Assembly: GCA_019745325.1 (NCBI GenBank)
Contig: JAIETK010000022.1
Span: 1 to 64,000, forward strand
DNA length: 64,000 bases
Reading direction: 5' to 3'
Source: Nitrosomonas sp.
GTDB taxonomy: Bacteria > Pseudomonadota > Gammaproteobacteria > Burkholderiales > Nitrosomonadaceae
In this document: positions 17,897 to 27,718 of the stretch, piece by piece
How the letters are laid out: each line of letters begins with the position of its first letter
How positions within the stretch are numbered: position 1 is the stretch's first letter
The notes under the pieces: model-generated
Told to the model about the DNA's origin: nothing
Database searches by the model: none
The model's input: only the letters and a program-made list of their open reading frames with translations
Made by a program: the position numbers and the translations under genes

Positions 17897-19450
17897 ATGA
17901 AATCGACGCTCGCGCGAATCGATCCGTTACGGTTGCTGGTATTCATTTTGATGCTATTGCCGGTAGTGGCCTTGCTCGGTTTTGGTTTTTTCTGGCTATG
18001 GCAAAGCGGCAACTTGCAATATTGGCTGATTGCCTTGGTGATATGCGGCAGCTTGGGCTACGGCTTGCAGTATTGGCTGGTGCGGCAACAGCGGCAATTG
18101 CTGAATGCGCCCGTGACAGCGCCGAATCCGCAGTGGCCGCCGAATGCGGATGCGGTCTGGCAACGGGTGGAAGTGCTTGCCGAAACCTGTAATCCGCAGG
18201 ACTGGCCGCTGGAGGAAGGCACCTGGATGCTGGCATTGGGGCAGAAGACATTGGAGACGGTCGCGCATAGCTATCATCCGGATGTGGAAAAACCTTTACT
18301 AGAACTGACGATTCCGCACACCTTGCTGATCATCGAACGCGCGAGCCGCGATTTGCGCCGTGATTTCGCCGAAAAAATCCCGTTCAGCACGCGCCTGACT
18401 ATTGGTGATTTTTTCCGGATTCAGCGCTGGAAGGCAAAGGCAGAAAAAGTTATCGATATCTACCGCGCCGGCAGCATCCTTATTAATCCGCTCAATGCGT
18501 TGCTGGGCGAAGCATGGCGGCATTTGCGCGAGCGCAGCTTCGATCAGGCCAGGGACGAATTGCACCGCTGGCTATTGCGGGCGTATGTGTGCAAGGTCGG
18601 TTACTACGCGATCGATTTGTACAGCGGGCGCTTGACGTTGACGGATGAAGCCTCGATCGAATCAACGACGCCGGAGTCCAAAACGGACCTGGAGCAAGCG
18701 AAAGAAGCGGCGGCGACGGCGACAGAGCCATTGCGGATTCTGGTGCTCGGCAGAACGAATGCGGGCAAGTCGAGTTTGATCAACGCCTTGTTCGGCAACC
18801 TGGCAACTGCTGCCGGTCAATCGCCGGATACCACGCAATCCTTGAAACCGTTTGTGCTGGCGCGCGAAGGATTCACCCAAGCGCTGGTTTTTGATAGCCC
18901 CGGGTGCGATAGCACCGGGTTCGATCCAGCGCAAATGCTGGCAGCCGCGAGAAACGCCGATTTGATCTTGTGGGTCAGCGCGGCCAATCGCCCGGACCGG
19001 CAGCGCGAACGCGAATGCCTGGACCAATTGCGATCCGCGCAAGCGGCGTGGACCGACCGGCGCTCGCCGCCGCTGCTGGTGGCCGCCAGCTTTATCGACC
19101 GGTTGCGTCCGGTGAATGAATGGCGGCCGCCGTATGATTTAACCCGGCCGTCGAATACCAAGTCACTGAATATCAACGCCGCGATACAGGCGATTGCCGC
19201 CGATCTGGCAGTTCCGGTTGAAAAAGTGATTCCGGTCTGTTTATTGAAAGACAAAGTTTATAATGTCGACGATACCTTATGGGCGGCGATTCTGAACCAT
19301 CACGACGAAGCGTTGCGGGTGCGCATGATGCGCTGCCTGGACGCCAGAAAACGCGCTGAGGATTGGGAAATGCTGCGGCGGCAGATGCTCGATGCCGGCC
19401 GGTTTTTGCGGAATCTGCCGGAGATGCTGGGGAAACGTACCGGGCCGTGA
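17897..19450 (+). CDS. Membrane-anchored GTPase (Era/EngA-like G domain)
   Basis: 517 residues. Two transmembrane helices near residues 10-60 are followed by a helical domain to about residue 260. A G domain then has P-loop GRTNAGKS at 285-292, G3 DSPGCD and Leu/Val-rich beta strands (ADLILWVSAANRPD). Such proteins are annotated as YeeP-like or ribosome-binding-type GTPases, but the membrane anchor makes ribosome work unlikely. It directly follows the other GTPase without a spacer, suggesting that the two act together at the inner membrane. Full length, same GC-rich style as its neighbours. Confidence 0.8.
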   Translation: MKSTLARIDPLRLLVFILMLLPVVALLGFGFFWLWQSGNLQYWLIALVICGSLGYGLQYWLVRQQRQLLNAPVTAPNPQWPPNADAVWQRVEVLAETCNPQDWPLEEGTWMLALGQKTLETVAHSYHPDVEKPLLELTIPHTLLIIERASRDLRRDFAEKIPFSTRLTIGDFFRIQRWKAKAEKVIDIYRAGSILINPLNALLGEAWRHLRERSFDQARDELHRWLLRAYVCKVGYYAIDLYSGRLTLTDEASIESTTPESKTDLEQAKEAAATATEPLRILVLGRTNAGKSSLINALFGNLATAAGQSPDTTQSLKPFVLAREGFTQALVFDSPGCDSTGFDPAQMLAAARNADLILWVSAANRPDRQRERECLDQLRSAQAAWTDRRSPPLLVAASFIDRLRPVNEWRPPYDLTRPSNTKSLNINAAIQAIAADLAVPVEKVIPVCLLKDKVYNVDDTLWAAILNHHDEALRVRMMRCLDARKRAEDWEMLRRQMLDAGRFLRNLPEMLGKRTGP

Positions 19451-19472
19451 AACAGCTTAGGCCGATGATTGA

Positions 19473-20234
19473 ATGAAACGGATCGCTATCTTCTTTTCTA
19501 TACTGCTGACATTGGGACTGGTGCTGATTGCCGCGACACCGCACCGCGCGCAGGCGCAATATTGGTGGAACGCCAGCCGCGAACCGGCCGGCATCGCGCC
19601 CGATCCGCTGACGACGCCGGAAGCGATTGTGCAGGTTTATGGTGCAAGAGCGTTTAGCTGGCGCGGCTATTTCGGCATCCACACCTGGATCGCGGTCAAA
19701 CCCACGGCGGCGGAGTCGTTCACGATATACGAAGTGATCGGCTGGATGCAACGGCGCAAATTGCCGGTGGTGGTGATTTACGACAATGTGCCCGACCGGC
19801 GCTGGTACGGCAATATGCCCGAGCTGCTGCTGGACAAACGCGGCGAAGGGGTGGATGCGCTGATTGCGAAAATCGACGAAGCGGCGCGCAGCTATCCCTA
19901 TCCAAAAAATTATACGATCTGGCCGGGTCCGAATTCCAATACTTTTGTTGCGTGGATTTCGCGTGCTGTGCCGGAGTTGCAATTGGATTTGCCGCCGACG
20001 GCGATCGGCAAGGATTATTTGGGTTACAAATTGATCGGTCAGGCGCCGAGCGGCAGCGGTTTTCAGGTTTCGCTGTTCGGTTTGATGGGAGTGCTGGTCA
20101 GCGAGATCGAAGGCATCGAATTTAATTTTCTCGGCTTATCGTTCGGTGTCGATCTCGATCCGCCGGCGATCAAGCTGCCGCTGGTCGGGCGCAAGGAACT
20201 GAATGGCTGGTTTCAATCTGCGGTCGAAAATTGA
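19473..20234 (+). CDS. DUF3750 family exported protein
   Basis: 253 residues with an N-terminal signal sequence ending near HRAQA. The body has the pattern typical of DUF3750: VQVYGARAFSWRGYFGIHTWIAVKP, YEVIGW, then YPYPKNYTIWPGPNSNTFVAWI and FQVSLFGLMGVLVS. The conserved HTW and PGPNSNTF segments suggest a papain-like or NlpC-type fold, but this is inference and the function is unknown. It starts 22 bases after the second GTPase and closes the run of genes begun at hsdR. Confidence 0.8.
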   Translation: MKRIAIFFSILLTLGLVLIAATPHRAQAQYWWNASREPAGIAPDPLTTPEAIVQVYGARAFSWRGYFGIHTWIAVKPTAAESFTIYEVIGWMQRRKLPVVVIYDNVPDRRWYGNMPELLLDKRGEGVDALIAKIDEAARSYPYPKNYTIWPGPNSNTFVAWISRAVPELQLDLPPTAIGKDYLGYKLIGQAPSGSGFQVSLFGLMGVLVSEIEGIEFNFLGLSFGVDLDPPAIKLPLVGRKELNGWFQSAVEN

Positions 20235-20272
20235 GCGGTGACTTGCATATACAATCAGGTGCGGTTCTTCAA

Positions 20273-20293
20273 TTGATAATTATTCTTATTCAT
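20273..20293. promoter_or_regulatory. Putative Fur box before fbpA
   Basis: TTGATAATTATTCTTATTCA lies about 60 bases before the fbpA start and resembles the 19-bp Fur consensus GATAATGATAATCATTATC. Most matches are in the left half (GATAAT) and the right half is degenerate. The location before an iron importer supports it. Confidence 0.55.
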
Positions 20294-20353
20294 TCTATAG
20301 TAGCAGTCATAGGGCAGTCCGGTATTTCAACATTTTTTGCTTGGAAATCTTTC

Positions 20354-21367
20354 ATGTTAAGTCAAATAAAATCCCGTTTTTCGATTGCGTTTTTTTTCCT
20401 GCTTTCTATCGTGGCGGTATGTCCGGTTCATGCGGAAGAAGTAGTCGTTTATTCCGCACGTATCGAACAGCTCATCAAGCCGATGTTCGATGCGTTTACC
20501 AAGGAAACCGGTATCAAAGTCAAATACACGACCGACAATGAAGGCGCGTTGCTGGCGCGGCTCGAAGCCGAAGGGAAAAACACGCCGGCTGATATGTTGA
20601 TTACCGCGGATGCCGGTAATCTTTGGGCGGCTTCGCAGGCCGGATTATTGAAACCGGTCAAGTCGGAGGTGCTGGAAAGCAATATCCCGGCGCATTTGCG
20701 CGATCCGGCCAATGAATGGTTCGGTTTGTCGATCCGGGCGCGGACGTTGATTTACAACACCAAGAAAGTGAAACCCGAAGAGCTGTCGACTTACGAGGAT
20801 CTGGCCGATCCTAAGTGGCGCAAGCGTTTGTGTTTGCGCACTTCGAAGAAAGTTTACAACCAATCGCTGGTCGCCATGATGATCGCCGAGCATGGCGAAG
20901 CCAAGACCGAAGAAATCGTGAAAGGCTGGGTGGCCAATCTGGCGACCGATCCTTTATCCGATGACACCCGAGCTTTGGAATTCGTTGCCGCCGGTAAATG
21001 CGATGTGACCATCGTCAATACCTATTATTTTGGCCGGTTGATGAGCAAGGATCCTAAGCTGCCGCTGGCGGTTTTCTGGCCGAATCAGAATGACGGCGGC
21101 GTGCATGTCAATATTTCCGGTGCCGGTGTGACCCGTCATGGCCGACATGAAGCCGCAGCGATCAAGCTGCTCGAATTTCTGTCATCGGACAAAGCGCAAA
21201 ATCTTTTTGCCGATGTGAACATGGAATATCCGGTCAATCCGAAGATTGCAGCGGATCCGTTTGTCGCGGCGTGGGGTGAATTCAAGCAAAATCCGATGAA
21301 TCTGGCGAAAGCGGGTGAGTTGCAAACGGCTGCCGTGAAACTGATGGATCGTGCAGGTTATCGCTAA
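20354..21367 (+). CDS. fbpA: Ferric iron ABC transporter, periplasmic binding protein
   Basis: 337 residues from ATG 20354 (GGAAA upstream). A longer frame reaching back to 20231 would run through the regulatory region and is rejected. The signal peptide cleaves after VHA at residue 27. The mature protein opens EEVVVYSARIEQLIKPMFDAF and carries the tandem tyrosines Y224-Y225 (NTYYFG) that bind Fe(III) in FbpA/FutA proteins, with SDDTRALEFVAAGKCDVTIV before them. It delivers periplasmic ferric iron to FbpB/FbpC. Probably Fur regulated, given the site upstream. Confidence 0.93.
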   Translation: MLSQIKSRFSIAFFFLLSIVAVCPVHAEEVVVYSARIEQLIKPMFDAFTKETGIKVKYTTDNEGALLARLEAEGKNTPADMLITADAGNLWAASQAGLLKPVKSEVLESNIPAHLRDPANEWFGLSIRARTLIYNTKKVKPEELSTYEDLADPKWRKRLCLRTSKKVYNQSLVAMMIAEHGEAKTEEIVKGWVANLATDPLSDDTRALEFVAAGKCDVTIVNTYYFGRLMSKDPKLPLAVFWPNQNDGGVHVNISGAGVTRHGRHEAAAIKLLEFLSSDKAQNLFADVNMEYPVNPKIAADPFVAAWGEFKQNPMNLAKAGELQTAAVKLMDRAGYR

Positions 21368-21405
21368 GCTCGCGATAAACCACCGCATCCTCAAGCAGTT
21401 GCAGC

Positions 21406-23070
21406 GTGTCTAATCGTGATGCTTCTTCCGGCGGGAAACTGCCGGTGCTGTTTTCCCGTTATCGCTTTTCCGCTTTCTGGCGCCTGGCGCCTTTTATCGT
21501 AGCTGCGCTGGTTTTGGCGCCGGTGGCTGTGGTGGTGTCGTCTTTACTGACGCCTGCTGGCGATGTCTGGCGGCATCTGTTGGAAACCACGCTGCCGGAT
21601 TTATTAATCAATACTTTCTGGCTCGCCGCAGGCGTTATCAGCGGCACTGCGGTGATCGGTATCGGTTTGGCCTGGTTTACTGCAGTCTATGAATTTCCCG
21701 GACGGCGTTTTTTTTCCTGGGCGCTGCTGTTGCCGATGGCCATGCCGGCCTATGTAACCGCTTTCGTGGCATTGGGGCTGTTTGATTTCACCGGTCCGGT
21801 GCAAACGACCTTGCGTGCTTGGCTGGATTCCGATTTATCGTGGTTTCCGGAAATCCGCGGCCGGGCGGGCGTGATCCTGGTGATGACCTTGGCTTTTTAT
21901 CCGTACGTCTATTTACTGGCAAGAAATGCTTTTTTGAGCCAAGGCAAGCGCTCATTGGAAGTCGCTCAATCCTTGGGTTTAAACAAAATGCAGGGGTTTT
22001 TCAAAGTGGCGTTGCCGATGGCCCGTCCTTGGATTGCCGGCGGTCTGATGCTGGTGCTGATGGAAACCCTGGCGGATTTCGGCACGGTGGCGGTGTTTAA
22101 TTACAATACCTTTACCACCGCGATTTACAAAGCATGGTTCAGCATGTTTTCCTTGCAAGCGGCTTCGCAACTGGCTTCCTTGTTGATTATCATCGTTTTT
22201 GTGGTGATTGTGCTGGAACAGCAATTCCGCGCGCGCATGCGCTACGCGGAATCCAAGCGCACCGCGCGCGCGCAGCGGATCGCATTGAACGGCTGGCATG
22301 CTGCGCTGGTTAGCGGATTCATGTTCAATGTGCTGTTTCTGGCTTTTTTGCTGCCGGTCATGCAATTGAGCTACTGGGCGATCGATTCGTTTTCGCATGA
22401 TTATGATTTTGCCCGTTATCTGGATTTTTTGTGGCATTCGCTGTCGTTGTCCGGCATGGCGGCGCTAATAATTTGTACGGTGGTGATCGCCATGGTTTAT
22501 GCGGCGCGGCGGTACCCAAGCGCCGCGACGAAAAATGCTGTGCGCATCGCGACCATCGGTTATGCGTTACCCGGCGCGGTTCTGGCGATCGGTGTTTATC
22601 TGCCGTTGACGTGGCTGGATGCGCAACTCAGCGAATGGGCGCTGGATTGGTTTCAGATTGATACCGGGCAAATCTTTCAAGGCACACTGGTTGCAATGTT
22701 GATCGCCTATATGATCCGCTTCATGGCGGTCAGCCACTATCCGGTTGACAGCGCGATGCAGCGGATAACCCCGAGTATCGATGAAGCGGCGATGAGTCTG
22801 GGCGTGCATGGCTGGGCGATGATCCGGAAAATCCATGCGCCGATCCTGAAACCGGGCATTTTTACTGCGGCGGCGCTGGTGTTCGTCGATGTCATGAAGG
22901 AGATGCCGATCACGCTGATGACCCGTCCGTTCGGATGGGATACACTGGCTGTCCGTATTTACGAAATGACCTCCGAAGGGCAGTGGGAGCAAGCGGCATT
23001 GCCTGCGGTGACGCTGGTGCTGGCGGGTTTAATACCGATTTTTTTGTTGATGCGCCAAACTGAAAAATAA
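21406..23070 (+). CDS. fbpB: Ferric iron ABC transporter, fused permease
   Basis: 554 residues with about twelve transmembrane helices in two homologous halves. Each half carries the EAA loop of importers: SLEVAQSLGLNKMQGFFKVALPMARPW in the first and IDEAAMSLGVHGWAMIRKIHAPI in the second. This double-permease layout is the FbpB/FutB type. The start is a GTG without a strong ribosome-binding site, so it could be a little downstream. It follows fbpA by 38 bases and precedes fbpC by 4, one operon. Confidence 0.92.
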   Translation: MSNRDASSGGKLPVLFSRYRFSAFWRLAPFIVAALVLAPVAVVVSSLLTPAGDVWRHLLETTLPDLLINTFWLAAGVISGTAVIGIGLAWFTAVYEFPGRRFFSWALLLPMAMPAYVTAFVALGLFDFTGPVQTTLRAWLDSDLSWFPEIRGRAGVILVMTLAFYPYVYLLARNAFLSQGKRSLEVAQSLGLNKMQGFFKVALPMARPWIAGGLMLVLMETLADFGTVAVFNYNTFTTAIYKAWFSMFSLQAASQLASLLIIIVFVVIVLEQQFRARMRYAESKRTARAQRIALNGWHAALVSGFMFNVLFLAFLLPVMQLSYWAIDSFSHDYDFARYLDFLWHSLSLSGMAALIICTVVIAMVYAARRYPSAATKNAVRIATIGYALPGAVLAIGVYLPLTWLDAQLSEWALDWFQIDTGQIFQGTLVAMLIAYMIRFMAVSHYPVDSAMQRITPSIDEAAMSLGVHGWAMIRKIHAPILKPGIFTAAALVFVDVMKEMPITLMTRPFGWDTLAVRIYEMTSEGQWEQAALPAVTLVLAGLIPIFLLMRQTEK

Positions 23071-23074
23071 TCGT

Positions 23075-24130
23075 ATGGGTAATGCGCTGTTGCAACTGAT
23101 AAATATCCGCCAGGCCTATGGCGCGCAGGGGGTTATTCATGATTTGTCGCTGACTTTGCAGCAAGGGCAAATCGGTTGTTTACTAGGCCCGAGCGGTTGC
23201 GGAAAAACCACGGCGTTGCGTTGCATTGCCGGATTTGAACCGGTATCGGCGGGAGAAATTTTGCTGAACGGCGTGTGCGTCAGCAGTTCCGGGCATCTAG
23301 TGCCGCCGGAACGCAGGCAGATCGGCATGGTATTTCAGGATTATGCATTGTTCCCGCATCTCGACGTGGCTGCAAATATCGGTTTCGGCTTGCACCGGTT
23401 AACCAAAAACGAACGCGAGCAGCGCGTTGAAGAGATGCTGCACGTCGTTCATCTCGCGTCTGTCGCGAAAAAATATCCGCATGAGCTTTCGGGAGGGCAG
23501 CAGCAACGCGTGGCGCTGGCGCGGGCGCTAGCGCCGAAACCGGCGTTATTGTTGCTGGACGAGCCTTTTTCCAATCTCGACGTCAGTTTGCGCGAACGCT
23601 TGAGCATGGAAGTCCGCGAGATTCTCAAACAGCAGAAAATAACCGCGATTCTGGTAACGCACGATCAAGCCGAAGCCTTTGCAATCGCGGATGAAATCGG
23701 CGTGATGAGCCACGGCGCAATGCAGCAATGGGACACCGCTTTTAATTTATACCATCATCCGGCCAACCGGTTTGTCGCTGATTTTATCGGTCAAGGGGTC
23801 TTTGTTACCGGCACGGTGAAGAATCCGCAACAAGTTGAAATCGAACTCGGGGTGATTGCCGGTGAGATTCCATCGCATTGCGCGCCGGGAGATCGCGTGG
23901 AAGTCTTGCTGCGGCCGGATGATGTTGTTCACGATGACACCAGTCCGTTACAAGCGGTTATTGTCAGCAAGGCATTCCGCGGCGCGGAAATTCTGTACAC
24001 GTTGCGCCTTGCCGGCGGGGCGCGGATTCTGGCGTTAGTTCCCAGCCATCACAATCATCCGATTGGCGAGAAAATCGGCATCAAACTTGAAACGCATCAT
24101 CTGGTGGTTTTTCCGCAATCGTTACCGTGA
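23075..24130 (+). CDS. fbpC: Ferric iron ABC transporter, ATP-binding protein
   Basis: 351 residues. Walker A GPSGCGKTT at 38-46, Q-loop MVFQDYALFPHL, ABC signature LSGGQQQRVALARAL near residue 140, Walker B LLLLDEP, and switch histidine in LVTHDQAEAF. The C-terminal 110 residues form the TOBE domain of the CUT1/ferric family. It powers iron import through FbpB. The gap of 223 bases to trxA contains no gene. Confidence 0.93.
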   Translation: MGNALLQLINIRQAYGAQGVIHDLSLTLQQGQIGCLLGPSGCGKTTALRCIAGFEPVSAGEILLNGVCVSSSGHLVPPERRQIGMVFQDYALFPHLDVAANIGFGLHRLTKNEREQRVEEMLHVVHLASVAKKYPHELSGGQQQRVALARALAPKPALLLLDEPFSNLDVSLRERLSMEVREILKQQKITAILVTHDQAEAFAIADEIGVMSHGAMQQWDTAFNLYHHPANRFVADFIGQGVFVTGTVKNPQQVEIELGVIAGEIPSHCAPGDRVEVLLRPDDVVHDDTSPLQAVIVSKAFRGAEILYTLRLAGGARILALVPSHHNHPIGEKIGIKLETHHLVVFPQSLP

Positions 24131-24353
24131 TGCTGAGCGGTTCCGCAACCAGTGTTGACAAATTCGCACACTGAGCCGCCGGATAAAATTTTTAGAGTAA
24201 GTGTACTTCCCTTTTCGCAGTTTTTTCTATAGCATTGCCAATTCGTGTTAATACCTTTCTTTTATAGCTTTTTTCCAAGCGATCAAGTAAACCCGGCTCA
24301 GTGATAATACTGAGGTAGCTATTCCTGAAACTAATAATTTAAAAGAGGATTTT

Positions 24354-24680
24354 ATGAGTCAGCATATTCATTATGTAACCGATGCGAATTTCGAGGCGGA
24401 AGTCTTGCAGTCGACAATTCCTGTGTTAGTGGATTATTGGGCGGAGTGGTGCGGCCCTTGTAAAATGATAGCCCCGATTCTTGACGAAATCGCAAATGAA
24501 TACGGCGATCGCTTGAAAGTGGCCAAACTCAATATTGACGAAAATCAATTGACACCGCCCAAATACGGCATTCGCGGAATTCCGACACTGATGCTGTTCA
24601 AAAACGGCAATATTGAGGCGACGAAAGTGGGCGCGCTCTCTAAATCGCAATTAACCGCGTTCATCGATAGTCATATTTAA
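24354..24680 (+). CDS. trxA: Thioredoxin 1
   Basis: 108 residues with the active site WCGPC at 32-36 and the cis-proline segment GIPTLMLF near residue 77. General cytoplasmic disulfide reductase. AAGAGG lies before the ATG. The order trxA-rho-rpmE is common in betaproteobacteria. A divergence from E. coli Trx1 is seen at [10 protein letters not shown], but no key residue is lost. Confidence 0.96.
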   Translation: MSQHIHYVTDANFEAEVLQSTIPVLVDYWAEWCGPCKMIAPILDEIANEYGDRLKVAKLNIDENQLTPPKYGIRGIPTLMLFKNGNIEATKVGALSKSQLTAFIDSHI

Positions 24681-24822
24681 CTCGCTGATTATATTGAATA
24701 GTGAGTTTAGTGAACCAGGCTCCGATGTAGGCCACGATCATAATTAACGCTTTCCCGTCTGTAACAGCTTTCCTTCCAGCACTTATCTTTAATACGTAAA
24801 TCCCCTTTTTTCGAGCTCCTTC

Positions 24823-26082
24823 ATGCGCTTATCTGATCTTAAAAATTTACACGTCACCGAATTAGTAAAAATGGCTATCGAAAACGAAATTGACGGAGCC
24901 AATCGAATGCGAAAGCAGGACTTGATTTTCGCATTGCTGAAGAATCAAGCTAAGAAGGGCGAAAATATTTACGGACACGGGACTCTGGAAGTGCTGCAGG
25001 ACGGATTTGGTTTTTTACGTTCTCCGGATACTTCGTACCTTGCCGGCCCCGACGACATTTACATTTCTCCAAGCCAGATCCGCCGGTTTAATTTGCATAC
25101 CGGGGATTCGATCGACGGCGAGATCCGTCCGCCCAAGGACGGTGAACGCTATTTCGCGCTGGTCAAGGTGGATAAAGTCAATAATGAGCCGCCGGAAAAC
25201 TCCAAGCAAAAAATTCTGTTTGAAAATCTGACGCCGCTTTTCCCGGATGAACGGCTGATGCTGGAACGTGATATCAAGGCGGAAGAAAATATTACCGGCC
25301 GGATCATTGATTTGATCGCGCCGATCGGCAAAGGACAGCGCGGTTTGCTGGTGGCCAGCCCGAAATCGGGTAAAACCGTCATGCTGCAACACATTGCGCA
25401 CGCCATTGCGGCCAATTATCCGGATGTAATCCTGATTGTGTTGCTGATCGATGAACGTCCCGAGGAAGTGACCGACATGATCCGTTCCGTTAGAGGCGAA
25501 GTGATTTCTTCGACCTTCGATGAAGCTGCGACACGGCATGTGCAGGTTGCGGAAATGGTGATCGAGAAAGCCAAACGCTTGGTTGAACATAAAAAAGATG
25601 TGGTGATTCTGCTCGATTCGATTACCCGTTTGGCGCGCGCGTATAACACCGTGGTGCCGGCTTCCGGCAAAGTGCTGACCGGCGGTGTCGATGCCAATGC
25701 CTTGCAACGGCCCAAACGCTTTTTCGGCGCCGCCCGTAATGTCGAGGAAGGCGGCTCGCTGACCATTATCGCAACGGCGCTGATCGATACCGGTTCGCGC
25801 ATGGACGATGTGATTTATGAAGAATTCAAAGGCACCGGTAATATGGAAATCCATCTGGACCGGCGCATGGCCGAGAAACGCATTTATCCGGCGATTAACG
25901 TGAATCGCTCCGGCACCCGCCGCGAAGAATTGTTGATTCCGCCCGAAGTGCTGCAAAAAATATGGGTATTGCGCAAATTGTTGCACCCGATGGATGATAT
26001 GGATGCGATGTCGTTTCTGCTGGATAAAGTCAAGGCGACCAAGAACAATTCCGATTTTTTTGATTCCATGCGGCGGGTATGA
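24823..26082 (+). CDS. rho: Transcription termination factor Rho
   Basis: 419 residues, the standard Rho length. The N-terminal RNA-binding domain starts [18 protein letters not shown] and carries the cold-shock-like [29 protein letters not shown]. The ATPase core has P-loop ASPKSGKT (K184), [24 protein letters not shown] and the Q/R-loop segment [19 protein letters not shown]. It forms a hexameric helicase that ends transcription. The 142-base upstream gap probably carries its own leader and control, which cannot be resolved by eye. Confidence 0.97.
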   Translation: MRLSDLKNLHVTELVKMAIENEIDGANRMRKQDLIFALLKNQAKKGENIYGHGTLEVLQDGFGFLRSPDTSYLAGPDDIYISPSQIRRFNLHTGDSIDGEIRPPKDGERYFALVKVDKVNNEPPENSKQKILFENLTPLFPDERLMLERDIKAEENITGRIIDLIAPIGKGQRGLLVASPKSGKTVMLQHIAHAIAANYPDVILIVLLIDERPEEVTDMIRSVRGEVISSTFDEAATRHVQVAEMVIEKAKRLVEHKKDVVILLDSITRLARAYNTVVPASGKVLTGGVDANALQRPKRFFGAARNVEEGGSLTIIATALIDTGSRMDDVIYEEFKGTGNMEIHLDRRMAEKRIYPAINVNRSGTRREELLIPPEVLQKIWVLRKLLHPMDDMDAMSFLLDKVKATKNNSDFFDSMRRV

Positions 26083-26179
26083 GTTTGGACCGCGGCAGTT
26101 GCACCGGCATCCGCAATAAAGGATAATACACGACTTTTTAATTTTCCCTTTCGGGGATCAGTCATCGAGGAAGTAGCAA

Positions 26180-26392
26180 ATGAAAGCAGAAATTCATCCA
26201 GATTATCAAGAGATAACGGTTACTTGCAGTTGCGGCAGCGTATTTCAGACACGCTCTACTATGGGTAAAAATTTGAGCATCGAAGTATGTTCGCAATGTC
26301 ATCCGTTTTATACCGGAAAACAGAAAATTGTGGACACTGCCGGCCGGGTTGAGAAATTCCGCCAAAAATACGGTCAACTCGCAGGCAAGTAA
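26180..26392 (+). CDS. rpmE: 50S ribosomal protein L31 (zinc-binding form)
   Basis: 70 residues. C16, C18, C37 and C40 keep the zinc site, so this is the C+ form of L31. The [10 protein letters not shown] start, [24 protein letters not shown] and the VEKFRQKYG end are diagnostic. It binds the large subunit at the central protuberance. The start codon follows GAGGAAG. It follows rho as in many relatives. Confidence 0.97.
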   Translation: MKAEIHPDYQEITVTCSCGSVFQTRSTMGKNLSIEVCSQCHPFYTGKQKIVDTAGRVEKFRQKYGQLAGK

Positions 26393-26408
26393 TTTTTCCT
26401 GATTCAGC

Positions 26409-26443
26409 TTAAGCCGGATCAGCGAAAGTTTGGATCGGCTTAA
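26409..26443 (+). terminator. Hairpin after rpmE
   Basis: TTAAGCCGG at 26409-26417 pairs with TCGGCTTAA at 26435-26443, a 9-bp stem (one G-T pair), directly after rpmE and overlapping the stop of the convergent cupin gene. No long T-run follows; probably a shared terminator. Confidence 0.5.
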
Positions 26444-26748
26444 TAATGAATCGCCAGCCAAATCGTTTCCTGATCGGGATCCGTCCAAGAAACCCGATGC
26501 TTTTTATGAGAGGGGATATTGATGAAATCACCCTCTCCAAGCTGTATCGACGTTTGATCGTCGAACGATAGTACTGCTTGTCCTTTCAAAACCATGACCC
26601 ATTCGTGTTGCGCCTGATCGTACCAAGGCGATTGCTGGCCTTTTGATACGATGCGCTCGATCTTGATCGAATTGCTTTCGATCAATGTCTCAAAAATTTC
26701 GCCGGATAAATCGCGCGGAATCGCTGAAAAAATATTTTGTAGTGTCAT
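26440..26748 (-). CDS. Small cupin-domain protein
   Basis: 102 residues from the inner ATG (MTLQNIFSAIP); an ATG 10 codons upstream at 26778 is possible. It is a single cupin barrel: HEWVMVLKGQAVLSF, then LGEGDFINIPSHKKHRVSWTDP, ending TIWLAIHY. The conserved histidines of the two cupin motifs (H in QHEW and in KHRV) could hold a metal ion. Substrate unknown. It is divergent from the SDR gene and convergent with rpmE. Confidence 0.8.
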   Translation of the reverse strand: MTLQNIFSAIPRDLSGEIFETLIESNSIKIERIVSKGQQSPWYDQAQHEWVMVLKGQAVLSFDDQTSIQLGEGDFINIPSHKKHRVSWTDPDQETIWLAIHY

Positions 26749-26846
26749 AAAATACTCGCTGGATTGCTGAATTAACAAGCATTGGTTTATTGTATCCCGG
26801 ATTTCTCCGGCAAGATCGGCAACACGCGTTGAAGAAAGGACAAATT

Positions 26847-27659
26847 ATGCAACGAATTGCATTGGTGACCGGCGCATCGAGCGGAATCGGCAGAGCCACG
26901 GCCGGCTTGCTGGCGCAACAGGGTTTTTATGTGTTTGCAATGGCGCGCCGGGAAGAGCGGCTGGAGCAGATCCGTTCGGATAATATCGAGCCGCTGCCGC
27001 TCGATGTCACCGATATCGCAGCGGTCAACGCGGCGGTGGCGCATGTCATCGCGACCAAAGGCCGTATCGACGTACTGGTCAACAATGCCGGTTACGGCCA
27101 GCTGGGCACGCTCGAATGCGTCTCGATGGAAGCCGCGCACCGCCAGTTCGAAGTGAACGTATTCGGCTATGCGCATTTTATTCAGGCTGTTCTGCCGCAT
27201 ATGCGCGAACAACGGTCGGGATGTATCGTCAATATTTCTTCGGTTCTCGGAAAAATATCACTGCCGGGCTTTGGCTGGTACGCTGCATCGAAACATGCCG
27301 TCGAAGCATTGTCGGAAACGCTGCGCGGCGAAGTCAAAGCACTGGGGATTGACGTTGTCGTCATCGCGCCCGGTCTGATTAAAACCGAATTCGCGGAGAA
27401 GGAATTCGCGTTGCTCGAAACCGTTCAGCACCCGCCGGTGTACCGTAAAATCCTCGACGGTTTGCGCCGGCTGCTTGCCGGCGAGCCGCAGGCGCCCGGT
27501 CCGGAAATCATCGCCAATGCGATCCTGAAAGCCGTAACCCGGTCAATTCCGCCGGTCCGGCATGCATTGCCGTGGGATTCGAAAGCCGCCGTGATTTCCC
27601 GCTGGTTGTTAGGCGCGCGGCTGTTTGCCTGGGCGGTGCGCAAGCAAATGAGAATTTGA
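26847..27659 (+). CDS. Short-chain dehydrogenase/reductase (SDR family)
   Basis: 270 residues from ATG 26847, preceded by GAAAGGA; an upstream GTG frame is rejected. Cofactor motif TGASSGIG at 8-15, NNAGYG, ISSVLGK and the catalytic pair Y145 and K149 (YAASK). It is a classical SDR oxidoreductase using NAD(P)H. The C-terminal region with an Arg-rich end (AVRKQMRI) resembles SDRs acting on lipids or ketones, but the substrate cannot be told. Stand-alone gene. Confidence 0.88.
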   Translation: MQRIALVTGASSGIGRATAGLLAQQGFYVFAMARREERLEQIRSDNIEPLPLDVTDIAAVNAAVAHVIATKGRIDVLVNNAGYGQLGTLECVSMEAAHRQFEVNVFGYAHFIQAVLPHMREQRSGCIVNISSVLGKISLPGFGWYAASKHAVEALSETLRGEVKALGIDVVVIAPGLIKTEFAEKEFALLETVQHPPVYRKILDGLRRLLAGEPQAPGPEIIANAILKAVTRSIPPVRHALPWDSKAAVISRWLLGARLFAWAVRKQMRI

Positions 27660-27718
27660 TTGTTTCAGGGAAAATCAGAAATTAATCAGGATACGATTCA
27701 ATAACAACTGGTACAAAT

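Noticed and set aside
20231-20353. Longer N-terminus for FbpA
   Set aside because: It would place about 41 residues before a good signal peptide and would run through the Fur-like site.
25015-25986. 323-codon antisense frame inside rho
   Set aside because: Opposite to highly conserved Rho; a shadow of codon bias.
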